From positions 1 through 64,000 of the forward strand of contig NZ_BSTM01000020.1 of assembly GCF_030269515.1 (NCBI RefSeq): a stretch of 64,000 nt of DNA, in the 5' to 3' direction. The position numbers were made by a program, and so were the translations under genes. Origin of the DNA: Actinomadura sp. NBRC 104412 (lineage in GTDB: Bacteria > Actinomycetota > Actinomycetes > Streptosporangiales > Streptosporangiaceae). The notes under the pieces are model-generated. The model did no database searches and had not been told where the DNA came from. It worked only from the letters and a program-made list of their open reading frames with translations. This document shows, piece by piece, positions 8,560 to 17,661 of this stretch (position 1 is the stretch's first letter; each line of letters begins with the position of its first letter).

Positions 8560-9518
8560 GGAACGGAGCGTACGCGCGCCTCCGGCGGTGCGTCAGGGGT
8601 GCGGCCGGTGCGGACGGACTCCAGCCAGGCGGCGGCCTCGGTGAAGTCGTTGTCGTGGGTGCCTCGCCGGACCTCGGGGCGCACCCGGTCCGCCCGCGCG
8701 TACGAGCCCAGGAAGCGGACGTCGGCGCAGACCCGGCGCAGGCCCATCAGCGCCTCGCCGACCCTGGCGTCGGCGACATGGCCCTCGAAGTCCATCCAGA
8801 ACAGGTACGAGCCGAGGCCCGCGCCCGTGGGGCGGGACTGGATCAGCGTCAGGTTGATGCCGCGGATCGCGAACTCGTTCAGGATCTCCAGCAGCGCGCC
8901 AGGGTGGTCCTCGCCGATGAACGCGACGACGGTCGTCCGGTCCATGCCGGTCGGCTCCGGGGGCGGGCAGGGGCGGCGGAGGGTGACGAAACGGGTGACC
9001 GCGTCGGCCACGTCGTGGATGTCCTCGGCCAGGACCGACAGGCCGTAGCGGGCGGCGGCGAAGGAGCCGGCCAGGGCGGCGTCGTAGTGCCCGTCGGCCA
9101 CGTGCTGGGCCGCCTCGGCGTTGGAGGTCGCCGCGCGCCACTCGGCGTCCGGGACGTGCTCGGCCAGCCAGCGGCGGCACTGCGGCTGCGCGTGCGGATG
9201 GGACGCGACGGTCTTGATGTCCGCGAAGTCGGTTCCGGGGCGGACCAGCAGCGCGAACGAGACCGGCAGATGCACCTCGCCGACGATCTGGAGCGGCTCT
9301 CCCAGGGCCAGCTCGTCCAGCGTGGTCGGAACGGACCCCTCCACGGAGTTCTCCAGCGCCACGACGGCCGCGTCGACGTCACCGCGCCGCAGCGCGTCCA
9401 GCGCCGCAGGGACGGTGGCGAACGGGATCCGCTCCGCGCCGTGCGAGTCCGGGACCGAGTTCAGCGCGGCCTCCGTGAACGTGCCCTGCGGCCCGAGATA
9501 CGCGTATCGCTGAGACAT
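8556..9518 (-). CDS. pheA: Prephenate dehydratase
   Basis: 320 residues; converts prephenate to phenylpyruvate in phenylalanine biosynthesis. The N-terminal PDT domain starts with RYAYLGPQGTFTEAAL and carries the catalytic Thr-Arg-Phe motif in DAVTRFVTLRR. The C-terminal ACT domain (GALLEILNEFAIRGINLTLI, SRPTGAGLGSYLFWMDFEGH) binds phenylalanine for feedback inhibition. It is monofunctional, with no chorismate mutase domain, as usual in actinobacteria. It is the first gene of a pheA-methyltransferase pair. The last 30 or so residues are a variable tail. Confidence 0.95.
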   Translation of the reverse strand: MSQRYAYLGPQGTFTEAALNSVPDSHGAERIPFATVPAALDALRRGDVDAAVVALENSVEGSVPTTLDELALGEPLQIVGEVHLPVSFALLVRPGTDFADIKTVASHPHAQPQCRRWLAEHVPDAEWRAATSNAEAAQHVADGHYDAALAGSFAAARYGLSVLAEDIHDVADAVTRFVTLRRPCPPPEPTGMDRTTVVAFIGEDHPGALLEILNEFAIRGINLTLIQSRPTGAGLGSYLFWMDFEGHVADARVGEALMGLRRVCADVRFLGSYARADRVRPEVRRGTHDNDFTEAAAWLESVRTGRTPDAPPEARVRSVP

Positions 9519-9643
9519 GTACGTCTACTCCTCCGTCCGCGCGCCAGGCACGCAGGCGGGTGTGAGGCAGGAATGGAGATGAGAGGTTCGAGTTTACGGG
9601 GCGTGCGCACGTTGAACGGACCCGGCACCCCCCGAGCCCGAGC

Positions 9644-10096
9644 CTAGGGGGCCGCGGGGGCGGTGCGGTCGCCGAAGTCGGGGAGGGGGTCGTCCATGGT
9701 GACCACGGGTCCCTTGCCGAGCCTCGCGGCGCGCAGGGCCTGGTTCTCCTCCGGGGAGAGGGAGTCGACGGCGTACCCCCGCCGCACGGCCTTGGCGTAG
9801 GTGCGGGTCTCGGTACGGCCGTTGATCGAACTGACCACGACCCCGTCGCCGTGGGCGTTCAGCACGGCGAGCGAGAAGGACCGGTGGCCCGACATCTCCT
9901 TGAGCGCGTCGTAGTGCACGATGGCGAGGTCGCGCAGCGCCTGGGTGTCGGCCGTCCCACCGGCCAGTTGCAGTTGGCGGCGGAGCGTCTCCGAGCACTC
10001 CGCGACGACCTGGTTCACCCGATTGTGCGCGACCACCGCGATGGACAGACCGGCCACCCCGGCGACGAACCCGGCGACGGCCACCGCGACAAACAT
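9644..10096 (-). CDS. DUF4446 family membrane-anchored protein
   Basis: 150 residues. An N-terminal membrane segment (VAVAVAGFVAGVAGLSIAVV) is followed by a soluble domain with the DUF4446 hallmark: LAIVHYDALKEMSGHRSFSLA, then HGDGVVVSSINGRTETRTYAK. The family is conserved in Gram-positives; its function is not established. The ATG at 10096 shares one base with the stop of the upstream GT87 gene (TGATG), so translation is probably coupled. In many actinobacteria DUF4446 sits just beside pheA, as here. Confidence 0.85.
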   Translation of the reverse strand: MFVAVAVAGFVAGVAGLSIAVVAHNRVNQVVAECSETLRRQLQLAGGTADTQALRDLAIVHYDALKEMSGHRSFSLAVLNAHGDGVVVSSINGRTETRTYAKAVRRGYAVDSLSPEENQALRAARLGKGPVVTMDDPLPDFGDRTAPAAP

Positions 10097-11433
10097 CACA
10101 CGCTGAGGGTATCGACACCGGCGGAGCGCCGCGAAGCATCCGCCCGATCGGCGGCCTTGCTGACCAGCCGGTCGACCAGCCAGCCGCCGAGGAGGGCGAC
10201 CATGCCGACGGCGGCGAGCCCGAACGCGTCCTGGACGATCTTGCCGGGGATCTTGGTGACCAGACCCTGCTGGAGGCTGATCAGCTTGGCCCCCCACCAC
10301 GGGAGCGGGAACAGGAACGCCACCCACACGCCGAGCGCGATCCGCCTCCTCGCGGCGTCCGTTCCGTCGCCCATCAAGGCGCCGAGGACCGGGACCATCC
10401 ACACCAGGTGGTGGATCCAGCCGACGGGAGAGAGCAGCACCGACAGCAGGCCCACGATCGCGATGGCGGTCAGGCGGAGCGTGTAGGCGTCGCCCAGGCG
10501 ATCGTCCGGCCGGGCCGTGGCGGGGCGGGACCGGACCAGCTCGTCGCCGAGCAGGGTGGCGCGCCGGGCCAGCCGGAACCCTGCATAGGCCATGATCGCC
10601 GCGAGGACCAGCCACAGCAGCGTGCCGGCCGGGTCGGGGAGGTACAGCCGCGAGACCATCCCGTTGATCGCCTGGTTGGTCGTCCCGTTCACCGCGCCGG
10701 TGCGGTCGCCGCCCTCCAGCAGCGCGCCGAACCAGAAGTCCACCGAGTCGTACGGCAGCATCGCGAACCCGGCCAGCGTGGCCGCGCCCGCGGTCAGGAC
10801 GGCGTTGCCGAGCGCGTCCCGGCGCCCGGTGATCAGGAAGTGGACCAGGAACACCCCGGGCACCAGCTTGATCGCGACGGCCAGCCCGACCAGCATCCCG
10901 CGCGGCCAGTAGGTGCGCTCGGGGACGCAGTCGGCCAGGCACATGGCCATCAGGAACACCCCGACCTGCCCGAACCTGGCCTGGTCGAACACGGGCATCA
11001 GCCAGGCCGCGGCCCCGATCAGCGTGGCCGTCATGACCGGCGCCCACCGCCCGGCCCGCCGGATCAGCGGACGGAACGCGTACCAGACCGCCACGGCCAG
11101 CGAGACGTACAGCAACGCCATCCACAGCCACTGCGCCGCCCTCCACGAAATCACCGTGAACGGCACCGCGAGCAGCGACGCGAAGGGCGGGTAGGTGAAG
11201 GGGAGCAGCTGGGGCGGCTGGGTGAGCACCTCGTACAGGGGGGCGCCGCGCAGGATGGCCCGGCCACCGTCCCGGTACACCTCCAGGTCGACCATCCGCT
11301 GGTCCGGCGGGTTGGTCAGCCACCACACCAGGATCGGCGTCAGCGTCGCCGCCAGGATGGCGACCGCCGCCACCCAGGCCACCGGCTCAACCCTCCGGCC
11401 GGGCGAAGCGGCGCCTTCCTTGCCTGCACGCAT
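10096..11433 (-). CDS. GT87-family (DUF2029) polyprenol-phosphate-mannose mannosyltransferase
   Basis: 445 residues of an integral membrane GT-C glycosyltransferase with about ten to twelve hydrophobic helices. Features of family GT87 are the early extracytoplasmic Asp in RMVDLEVYRDGGRAIL, the PFTYPPFASLLAVPF segment, and SVLLSPVGWIHHLVWMVPVL near the C-terminus. Family members (for example PimE) transfer mannose from polyprenol phosphomannose onto periplasmic lipoglycans. The acceptor here is not known. Together with the MptB-like enzyme and the GT2 gene downstream it suggests a lipomannan-like or other mannan pathway. The start is the ATG at 11433; the upstream gap of about 110 bp is a divergent promoter region shared with the next gene. 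Confidence 0.8.
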   Translation of the reverse strand: MRAGKEGAASPGRRVEPVAWVAAVAILAATLTPILVWWLTNPPDQRMVDLEVYRDGGRAILRGAPLYEVLTQPPQLLPFTYPPFASLLAVPFTVISWRAAQWLWMALLYVSLAVAVWYAFRPLIRRAGRWAPVMTATLIGAAAWLMPVFDQARFGQVGVFLMAMCLADCVPERTYWPRGMLVGLAVAIKLVPGVFLVHFLITGRRDALGNAVLTAGAATLAGFAMLPYDSVDFWFGALLEGGDRTGAVNGTTNQAINGMVSRLYLPDPAGTLLWLVLAAIMAYAGFRLARRATLLGDELVRSRPATARPDDRLGDAYTLRLTAIAIVGLLSVLLSPVGWIHHLVWMVPVLGALMGDGTDAARRRIALGVWVAFLFPLPWWGAKLISLQQGLVTKIPGKIVQDAFGLAAVGMVALLGGWLVDRLVSKAADRADASRRSAGVDTLSV

Positions 11434-11542
11434 GACCCCATCCTGGCGCAAAGGGACGCCCCCTACGGCCGTCCGGCCCACCCGTGGACGCTGATCGGGA
11501 ACGCTGGGCGAGGCGCTGTGGGCTCCTTGTAGCCTGGACGCC

Positions 11543-13795
11543 ATGGTGAGGGGGCTCGCGGTGGGTATGCTCTTCGCCACACTGGTCTCGCTGATGACGA
11601 GGTTGTACGTGGCGGCGCCGCCGCCTCCCACCACCGGATCCGTGGCCCCCGCGGCGGCGGCCCCCACCGCGCGCGTGGTGATCATCGGGGTGCCCGGCCT
11701 GATGTGGCGGGACGTGGACGAGCGCACCACCCCCGCGCTGTGGCGGCTGGCGGGGCAGGGCGCGGCCGGGGCCCTCAGCGTCCGGACCACCAAGGTCAAC
11801 ACCTGTCCCACCGACGGCTGGCTGACCGTGTCGGCGGGCCAGCGCGCCCGGCTCCCCCACGGCGACTGCGTGCTTCCCGCGTCCCCCGTCCTGCCCGGCT
11901 CGGCTCCCGGGGCGGGGCCGGGCGACGCGCCGCCGCCCGCTGAGGGCGCGACCGCCCCCGGCTGGACGGAGATCAGGAACGACAACGCGCGCGGCCAGTA
12001 CCACGCCCAGACCGGGCTGCTCGGCGACGCCGTCCGCGCCGCCGGAGGCTGCACCCTGGCGGTCGGGCCCGGCGCGGTGTTCGGGCTGGCCGACCGCTGG
12101 GGACGGGTCGACCGCTACGTCCCGTCCATCGACAAGGTGACACCGCGGGACTGGACGCGCTGCCCGGTGGCGGCCGTGGACGTGGACGACGTCTTCCGCG
12201 TCTTCGTGAACGCCGGGGTGGACGCCCGGGGCGAGCAGGTGCCGGTGACACCGACGGACCGCCGGGCCGCCGTGAGCGCGGCCGACCGCCGCGTCGCCCA
12301 GGTCGTGAACGCGGTGCCGGACGGGACGACGGTGCTGGTGGCGGGGCTGTCCGACATCGGCGTGACCCCTCACCTGCGGCTCGCGGCGGCGCGGACCGTG
12401 GGCGGCGATGGCCTGGGGCCGGGTCTCCTGACCTCCGCCGCGACCCGGCAGCCCGGGATGGTCACGCTGACCGATGTGACCGCGACCGCGTTCAAGGCCA
12501 TCGGCGTTCGGCAGCCGGAGCACGCGATCGGGTCGCCGTGGCGGGCGCGGCCGACCCGGATGGACACCCTCGAACGGGTCGAGTCGCTGGAGGACGCCGA
12601 CGTCGCCGCGCAGGCGATCCGCGGGATCCAGGGCGTGTTCTTCTGGGTGCTCGGCGGGGCGCAACTGCTCCTGTACGGGCTGGCGGCGCTCGCGCTGCGC
12701 AGGCGCCGGTGGAACACCCCGCGCAGCCGCGCCAGGATCCTGGCGGGCACGCGGATCGTCGCGCTGGTCGGCGGGGCGGCGCCGGTCGCCTCGATCCTGG
12801 CCGGGCTGCTGCCCTGGTGGCGGTCCGCGCATCCGGTGCCCACCCTGGTCTGCGCGGTCGTCGGCTTCGCCGGGCTGGTCGCGGGCGTGGCGGTGGCCGG
12901 TCCGTGGCGGCGCTCGGTGACCACGCCCGGACTGGTGATCACCGGGGTGACGGCGCTGGTGCTCGCGGTGGACGTGATGACCGGCTCGGGACTCCAGCTC
13001 AACGCGCTGATGGGCTACTCGGCGCTGGTCGCGGGCCGCTTCTACGGGTTCGGCAACCAGGCGTTCTCGCTGTTCGCGGTCGCCGCCATCCTGACCGCGG
13101 CGTGGCTCGCCGAGTACCCGCTGCGCGCCGGGCGCAAGAGGGCCGCGGTCGGCATCGTCGCGGCGATCGGCGTCGTGGCGGTGGCGGTGGACGGCCTGCC
13201 CGCCTGGGGCAGCGACTTCGGCGGCGTCCTGGCGATGGTCCCCGCGTTCGCCGTGCTCGGGCTGATGGTGGCGGGCAAGCGGGTCTCGGTGGTGCGGCTG
13301 GCGCTGTTCTGCGTGGCCGGGGTCGTGCTGGTGCTGCTGATCTCGTACGTGAACGCGCGCAGCGCCAACCCCACGCACCTGGGGCGCTTCTGGCTGGACC
13401 TGGAGAGCGGCGACGCCTGGGACACCGTCACCCGCAAGTTCCAGGCCATGCTGCGCAGCCTCGGGTACTGGCCGTTCATCATCCCGCTGGCCGGCGCGGT
13501 CGGGTTCCTGTTCTTCGCGCTGATCCGCCCGATCAAGGCGCGCACGCCGCTGCTGGAACGGGCGTACGAGCGCAGCGCCACCATGCGACCCGCGCTGCTG
13601 TCCGCGCTGACCATGGGGGTCGCGGGGACGCTGGTGAACGACTCGGGCGTGGTGATCCTGTCGGTGGCGCTCAGCCTGGCGACCCCGCTGATGCTCGCCG
13701 CGAGCGTGCGGGCGCTGGAGCGCGACCGTCCGCCCGACCCGGACGGCACGCCTTCACCAGCGCGATCAGAATCGCCGTCGTCAGCACCGGGATGA
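11543..13795 (+). CDS. Large membrane protein with alkaline-phosphatase-like ectodomain
   Basis: 750 residues. After an N-terminal signal anchor (about 1-25) there is an extracytoplasmic domain of about 330 residues beginning ARVVIIGVPGLMWRDVDERT, which resembles the first strand and metal-ligand region of alkaline-phosphatase-fold enzymes; NTCPTDGWLTVSAGQRA and a late VLVAGLSDIGVTPHLR would be the later parts of that fold. The second half (about 370-725) has roughly eight to ten membrane helices, including MGYSALVAGRFYGFGNQAFS. It may handle a phospho-substrate or lipid-linked glycan outside the membrane, but no reaction is established. The last 125 bp overlap, tail to tail, the opposite-strand mannosyltransferase. 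Confidence 0.7.
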   Translation: MVRGLAVGMLFATLVSLMTRLYVAAPPPPTTGSVAPAAAAPTARVVIIGVPGLMWRDVDERTTPALWRLAGQGAAGALSVRTTKVNTCPTDGWLTVSAGQRARLPHGDCVLPASPVLPGSAPGAGPGDAPPPAEGATAPGWTEIRNDNARGQYHAQTGLLGDAVRAAGGCTLAVGPGAVFGLADRWGRVDRYVPSIDKVTPRDWTRCPVAAVDVDDVFRVFVNAGVDARGEQVPVTPTDRRAAVSAADRRVAQVVNAVPDGTTVLVAGLSDIGVTPHLRLAAARTVGGDGLGPGLLTSAATRQPGMVTLTDVTATAFKAIGVRQPEHAIGSPWRARPTRMDTLERVESLEDADVAAQAIRGIQGVFFWVLGGAQLLLYGLAALALRRRRWNTPRSRARILAGTRIVALVGGAAPVASILAGLLPWWRSAHPVPTLVCAVVGFAGLVAGVAVAGPWRRSVTTPGLVITGVTALVLAVDVMTGSGLQLNALMGYSALVAGRFYGFGNQAFSLFAVAAILTAAWLAEYPLRAGRKRAAVGIVAAIGVVAVAVDGLPAWGSDFGGVLAMVPAFAVLGLMVAGKRVSVVRLALFCVAGVVLVLLISYVNARSANPTHLGRFWLDLESGDAWDTVTRKFQAMLRSLGYWPFIIPLAGAVGFLFFALIRPIKARTPLLERAYERSATMRPALLSALTMGVAGTLVNDSGVVILSVALSLATPLMLAASVRALERDRPPDPDGTPSPARSESPSSAPG

Positions 13796-15305
13796 TCCAC
13801 GGCCGCAGCACGGTGACCAGCCATTCCAGGGTGTCCGGAAGGCCGATCAGCTTGGGGTCGCGGGCGGGCAGGTAGGCCAGGCTGAGCGCGCCGGTGTGGG
13901 CCAGCAGCAGCCGGTCGAACCGCGACCACGGCAGCAGCGCCAGCGCCGCCCACGCGAACCCGTCGTACCAGGGCAGCACGTACGGCGCGGAGAACAGCCA
14001 GGCCAGCACGAGCGCCGCCGCGATCCGGCGGCTCTCCTCGCGCTCGTCCCCGGCGGTGTCGCGGGCGGTGTCCCTGGGCAGGGCGCGGGCCAGCAGCCAC
14101 AGCAGGACGAGCAGCAGCACCAGCGCGCCGATCTTGATGACGGTGCGGTGGCCGCCGCGCCCGGTCAGCATGTCGAACAGATGCCAGGGCGTGGCCAGCG
14201 ACACCGAGTTCGACGCCCTGCCGAGCTGGTCGAAGGCGTGCGGGCCCGCCAGCGCGAACAGCGTGGCCGCGGCCAGCCCCGCCCCGGTGAGGAGCGCGGC
14301 CGGGCGCCACAGCGCGAAACCGCCCCTGGACGTGCGCAGGCGGCGCAGGAGCGCCCAGGCCGGGCCGCCGCCGACCAGCGCCGCAGGAAGCTTGATCGCC
14401 ATCGCCGCCCCGGCCAGCGCGCCCGACGCCAGCGCCCTGGGCGCGCTGCTCCCGCCGCGTCCCGTGAAGATCGCCAGCGCGGCGACCATCGGGGCGATGG
14501 CGAGGGTGTCGTTGTGCGCGCCCGCCACCAGGTGGAAGAGCAGGAGCGGGTTGCAGGTCCACATCAGCGCCGTGCGCAGCCGCCGCTCGGGCGTGCGGGA
14601 CGTCCGGTACAGGACGGCCGCGGTCAGCGCGAACGCCAGCGTGTTGATCAGCGACATCACGAAGACCGTGAGCCGCACCGACTCGCCGCCGATCCGGGAC
14701 GCCAGCGCCTCCTGCGCCGTGGCCAGCGGCCCGTACACCGAGGGGGCCCGCCGCCACTCCTCCACCGCGCCGACCACCGGGTCGCCGGACAGGTCGGCGG
14801 CGCTGGTCGCGTACGGGTCGTGGCCCAGCACCGCCATCCGCCCGTACGCGGCGTAGTTGAGATGGTCGCTGGAGCCGATCGGGGGCAGGAACGCGAACGC
14901 GGCGGCGGCCAGGAGCCCGGCGGCCACCAGCGGCGTCGCGCGGCACCGCCAGCCCCGTCCCACCGCGGTGAAGCACAGCGCGAGCCCGCCGGTGCCCGTG
15001 AGGATCCCGACGACGACCAGGCCGATGACCAGGTAGGGGGAGGCGCCGGCGTCGAGCGCGTACGGGGGCTGCCCCGGCTCGCCGCGCAGCGCGGGCGACA
15101 TGGCCGACGTGCCCAGGAGAGCGGTCAGCAGGAAGCAGCCGAGACTGACCCCGATCGACCAGAGCCCGGCGGTGCCCGCCCTCCCCGCGTCGAGCCCGGC
15201 CCACCATCGTCCCGCTCCGGTACGGCGAAGGCCGCAGCGTGGGGAAGGGTGAGGCTCCGCGTTCTCCGGGATGACGCGCTCCTGGTCTGGGCGGGCCGTC
15301 GTCAC
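13671..15305 (-). CDS. MptB-like polyprenol-phosphomannose-dependent alpha-1,6-mannosyltransferase
   Basis: 544 residues with many membrane helices typical of GT-C enzymes of the MptA/MptB group. Recognisable parts are PPIGSSDHLNYAAYGRMAVLGHDPY (split here: the Asp in SSDHLNY is the expected catalytic acid), the HLVAGAHNDTLAIAP loop and AAMAIKLPAALV. These enzymes extend the alpha-1,6-mannan core of lipomannan from polyprenol phosphomannose on the outer membrane face. It starts with GTG overlapping the stop of the GT2 gene by four bases (GTGA), so the two are coupled. Its 3' end overlaps the convergent membrane-protein gene by 125 bp. Confidence 0.8.
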   Translation of the reverse strand: MTTARPDQERVIPENAEPHPSPRCGLRRTGAGRWWAGLDAGRAGTAGLWSIGVSLGCFLLTALLGTSAMSPALRGEPGQPPYALDAGASPYLVIGLVVVGILTGTGGLALCFTAVGRGWRCRATPLVAAGLLAAAAFAFLPPIGSSDHLNYAAYGRMAVLGHDPYATSAADLSGDPVVGAVEEWRRAPSVYGPLATAQEALASRIGGESVRLTVFVMSLINTLAFALTAAVLYRTSRTPERRLRTALMWTCNPLLLFHLVAGAHNDTLAIAPMVAALAIFTGRGGSSAPRALASGALAGAAMAIKLPAALVGGGPAWALLRRLRTSRGGFALWRPAALLTGAGLAAATLFALAGPHAFDQLGRASNSVSLATPWHLFDMLTGRGGHRTVIKIGALVLLLVLLWLLARALPRDTARDTAGDEREESRRIAAALVLAWLFSAPYVLPWYDGFAWAALALLPWSRFDRLLLAHTGALSLAYLPARDPKLIGLPDTLEWLVTVLRPWIIPVLTTAILIALVKACRPGRADGRAPAPARSRRASAGSPG

Positions 15306-16033
15306 GGCCGGCGGGTCCGGAAGCGGGACAGCCCCGCGGCCAAGGCGGGCTCGCGTACGGCCAGCGCCCGCGCCACGTCCCGGAACTGCTTGGCGCGGTG
15401 CACCTGCGCGCGCCAGTCGGTGCCGGTGGCCCGGTGCGCCAGCGGCACCTCCACCTCCGTCACCCGGAAGCCCTTCAGCAGCAGGTCGATGGTGAGCGCG
15501 GTCTCCACGCCGAACCCCGGGGCGAGGGGGAGCGCCGCCTCGAACGCGGCGCGGGTCAGGCAGCGCTGCCCGTTCAGCGGCTGGGTGGCCTCCCAGCCGG
15601 TCGCCCTCCGGATGCCCTCCCGGGACAGCCGGACGACGAAGCCGTGCCCGCCGAGCTTGACCGTACTGGCGAACGTGGCGATGGTCATGTCCGCGGCGCC
15701 CGCGCGGACCGGTTCGATCAGCGGCGCCGCCTCGCGCGCGGTCTCGCCCAGGTCGGCGTCGAGGAACAGCAGGTGGAACGGGGTGTCACGGCCGGCGTCG
15801 AGCAGCCGCACCGCCTCCGCCCCGCTCTCCATCGCGGCCCCCTTGCCGCGGTTGCGGGTGTGGCGGACGACCCTGGCCCCGGCCTCGGCGGCCACCCGCC
15901 GGGTGCCGTCGGCGGACCCGTCGTCCACCACCACGACCAGCCCGGCCCCGGGCAGCGCCAGCGCCGCCCTGACGGTCGCCGCGATGCGGTCGGCCTCGTC
16001 CTTGGCCGGGATGATCACCGCTACATCCTGCAT
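15302..16033 (-). CDS. Family 2 glycosyltransferase (polyprenol-phosphate sugar synthase-like)
   Basis: 243 residues of a cytosolic GT-A glycosyltransferase. It has the N-terminal VAVIIPAKDEADRI, the VVVVDDGSADGTRRVA nucleotide-binding part, the DXD-like LLFLDADLGE and a late QPLNGQRCLTRAAFEA. The family includes polyprenyl phosphomannose/glucose synthases (DPM/GtrB type) and glucosyl-3-phosphoglycerate synthases; no C-terminal membrane anchor is visible. Coupling to the MptB-like gene by a GTGA overlap makes a donor-supplying role attractive, but that is inference. Confidence 0.8.
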   Translation of the reverse strand: MQDVAVIIPAKDEADRIAATVRAALALPGAGLVVVVDDGSADGTRRVAAEAGARVVRHTRNRGKGAAMESGAEAVRLLDAGRDTPFHLLFLDADLGETAREAAPLIEPVRAGAADMTIATFASTVKLGGHGFVVRLSREGIRRATGWEATQPLNGQRCLTRAAFEAALPLAPGFGVETALTIDLLLKGFRVTEVEVPLAHRATGTDWRAQVHRAKQFRDVARALAVREPALAAGLSRFRTRRP

Positions 16034-16106
16034 AGGGGCGATCGTAGTGGCCCGCCGGGACCCGTCCAGGCGAAACGAGCGGGCGGGGCCGACGCCGGGC
16101 GCGTCG

Positions 16107-16442
16107 TCAGCCGGCGTCCAGCGCGGGCGCCACGTCCACCACGGTGAAGACCGTGTCGAGGCCGGTGACCTGCAAGACGCGCCGCACGGCGGGTCGCGGC
16201 GCGGCCAGCTCCAGTGTGCCGTTCCGCTCCTTGATCCGCTTCATCGCGGCCAGCAGGACGTTCACGCCGGTCGAGTCGCAGAATTCGATCCCGCTCATGT
16301 CGACGACGATGCGGTCGGCCTGGTCGCGCAGGAGCGTCGCCAGCGCCGACTGCAACTTCGGCGCGGTGTACAGGTCCAGCTCACCGGTCGCCGTGACGAC
16401 GGCGTGACCTCCCTGAGACGCGGTCGAGACATTGAGCTCCAC
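16107..16442 (-). CDS. STAS-domain anti-sigma factor antagonist
   Basis: 111 residues, one STAS domain. The phospho-acceptor region reads IEFCDSTGVNVLLAAMKRI, with Ser in DSTG as the probable site phosphorylated by a RsbW/SpoIIAB-type kinase. Dephosphorylated proteins of this group bind anti-sigma factors and release the sigma factor. No sigma or anti-sigma gene is adjacent; an RsbW-like ATPase is encoded far away at 30.8 kb. The start at 16442 (GTG) gives the usual MELNVS beginning. Confidence 0.88.
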   Translation of the reverse strand: MELNVSTASQGGHAVVTATGELDLYTAPKLQSALATLLRDQADRIVVDMSGIEFCDSTGVNVLLAAMKRIKERNGTLELAAPRPAVRRVLQVTGLDTVFTVVDVAPALDAG

Positions 16443-16643
16443 GTCGGCACACTATCGGTCGAACGGCGCGGGGGCCAGAGAGCGGCCGGAGTCCCGTGTG
16501 GCGCGGACGCCATCCGCCGGGCGAGTCGTTGTGCGATACCCGGTACGTCCGATTTCCGGCGCGTCCGCGGCGGTGCCACGTCCCGGGCCGCGGGTGGCCG
16601 ATCTGCGCGAACGCCCCTCGTGCCGGCCCCGACTGAGGGAGGC

Positions 16644-16677
16644 TGAGCAGGGAGATGAGCAGGGAGTTGAGCAGGGC
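16644..16677 (+). repeat. Three 12-bp tandem units in a gene-free stretch
   Basis: The motif TGAGCAGGG occurs at 16644, 16656 and 16668, a period of 12 bp, in the 16443-16740 stretch between the STAS gene and the next gene. Nothing else was recognised in that stretch. The repeat is upstream of the gene at 16741 by about 65 bp and could be an array of binding sites or simple slippage. Confidence 0.45.
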
Positions 16678-16740
16678 AGACGGCGGTGCGACCCGGTCAG
16701 GGTCCGGCCCGGTTGGTCATGCATGGGGGGATGGCCGGAC

Positions 16741-17124
16741 ATGGAAACCGATCCGACTACCGATCCTTACGCCGAGTCGCCTGAGGCGCGGCTGCGGGAA
16801 CGGCTGGAGGAGATCCGGGCACGCTCGGTGAAGTCCACCTCGTGGCGGGAGACCACGCAGTACCTGTCGCGGCTGGTGAACCGTGCCGGGTACGTCCCGG
16901 TCCACACCCGGCTGTCGCGTGAGGACCTGGCGTTCCTGGCGGGCGCCAGGGACGAGGTGGCCGCGCTCGCCGACCTCGGGATCCGGCTGCTCGACCTGCA
17001 CCGTCCCCAGGAGTCGGGCGGCCTCAGCAGCGACCCCGCCTACCGGATCCGCCGCTGCCGCACCTGCATGGGCCGCTGGCCCTGCCCCACCCTGCGCGTC
17101 ATCAGCGAGACCCTGACCCGCTGA
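16741..17124 (+). CDS. Conserved actinobacterial hypothetical protein with C-terminal CxxC motif
   Basis: 127 residues, soluble and charged. The N-terminal half is helical (EARLRERLEEIRARSVKSTS), the middle contains SREDLAFLAGARDEVAALAD, and the C-terminus has three cysteines in RRCRTCMGRWPCPTLR, a pattern seen in many small actinomycete proteins and possibly a metal or redox site. The ATG at 16741 was chosen because GGGGGATGG lies about 8 nt upstream. No function is known to me. Confidence 0.65.
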   Translation: METDPTTDPYAESPEARLRERLEEIRARSVKSTSWRETTQYLSRLVNRAGYVPVHTRLSREDLAFLAGARDEVAALADLGIRLLDLHRPQESGGLSSDPAYRIRRCRTCMGRWPCPTLRVISETLTR

Positions 17125-17223
17125 CCCGCTGACCGGCGCCGGCGGACAGGCCACTCTCAAGAGCGAGGCCACTCCCTCGAAGGAGCGATGCGTCGCGACC
17201 TCGATCTTGCTTGGGTCGGTGCC

Positions 17224-17661
17224 ATGAGAACAACGGGTACCGAGAGGGCCGTCCGCGCCACGCTCGTGATCCTCGGGGTCGTCACCGCGACCCCCGCGAT
17301 GGTGCTCGTCCGGCCCGAGACGCTCAGCACCTACGCGGGACTGGACGTCCCGTCGGATCCCATGGTCCTGGCGCTGCTCCAGCACCGCGGCATCCTCCAG
17401 GCCGCTCTGGGAGCCGCCCTGGTCTGGGCCGCCTTCCACCCGTCCCTGCGGATCCCGGCCGCCGTCACCGCCATCGCGACCAAGTCGACGTTCCTGTTCC
17501 TCATGGCCACACTTCCAGGACCGTCGCGCCTGGGCGACGTCACCGGCGTCCCGATCGACATCGCGGCGATCGCCATCCTGCTCATCATCGCCACCCGCAC
17601 CTACCGGCAGAGCCACAGCCCCACCCCTACGGCGACGGCCGGCCCGCCGGGGTCAAGGTGA
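17224..17661 (+). CDS. Small integral membrane protein
   Basis: 145 residues with four hydrophobic stretches: VRATLVILGVVTATPAMVLV, GILQAALGAALVWAAF, VTAIATKSTFLFLMATL and PIDIAAIAILLIIATRTY. No catalytic motif was recognised; it resembles the small four-helix membrane proteins that are abundant in actinobacteria. An in-frame ATG at 17188 would add 12 polar residues, but the ATG at 17224 is followed directly by the usual basic start. Its 3' end overlaps the opposite-strand histidine kinase by 35 bp. Confidence 0.6.
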   Translation: MRTTGTERAVRATLVILGVVTATPAMVLVRPETLSTYAGLDVPSDPMVLALLQHRGILQAALGAALVWAAFHPSLRIPAAVTAIATKSTFLFLMATLPGPSRLGDVTGVPIDIAAIAILLIIATRTYRQSHSPTPTATAGPPGSR

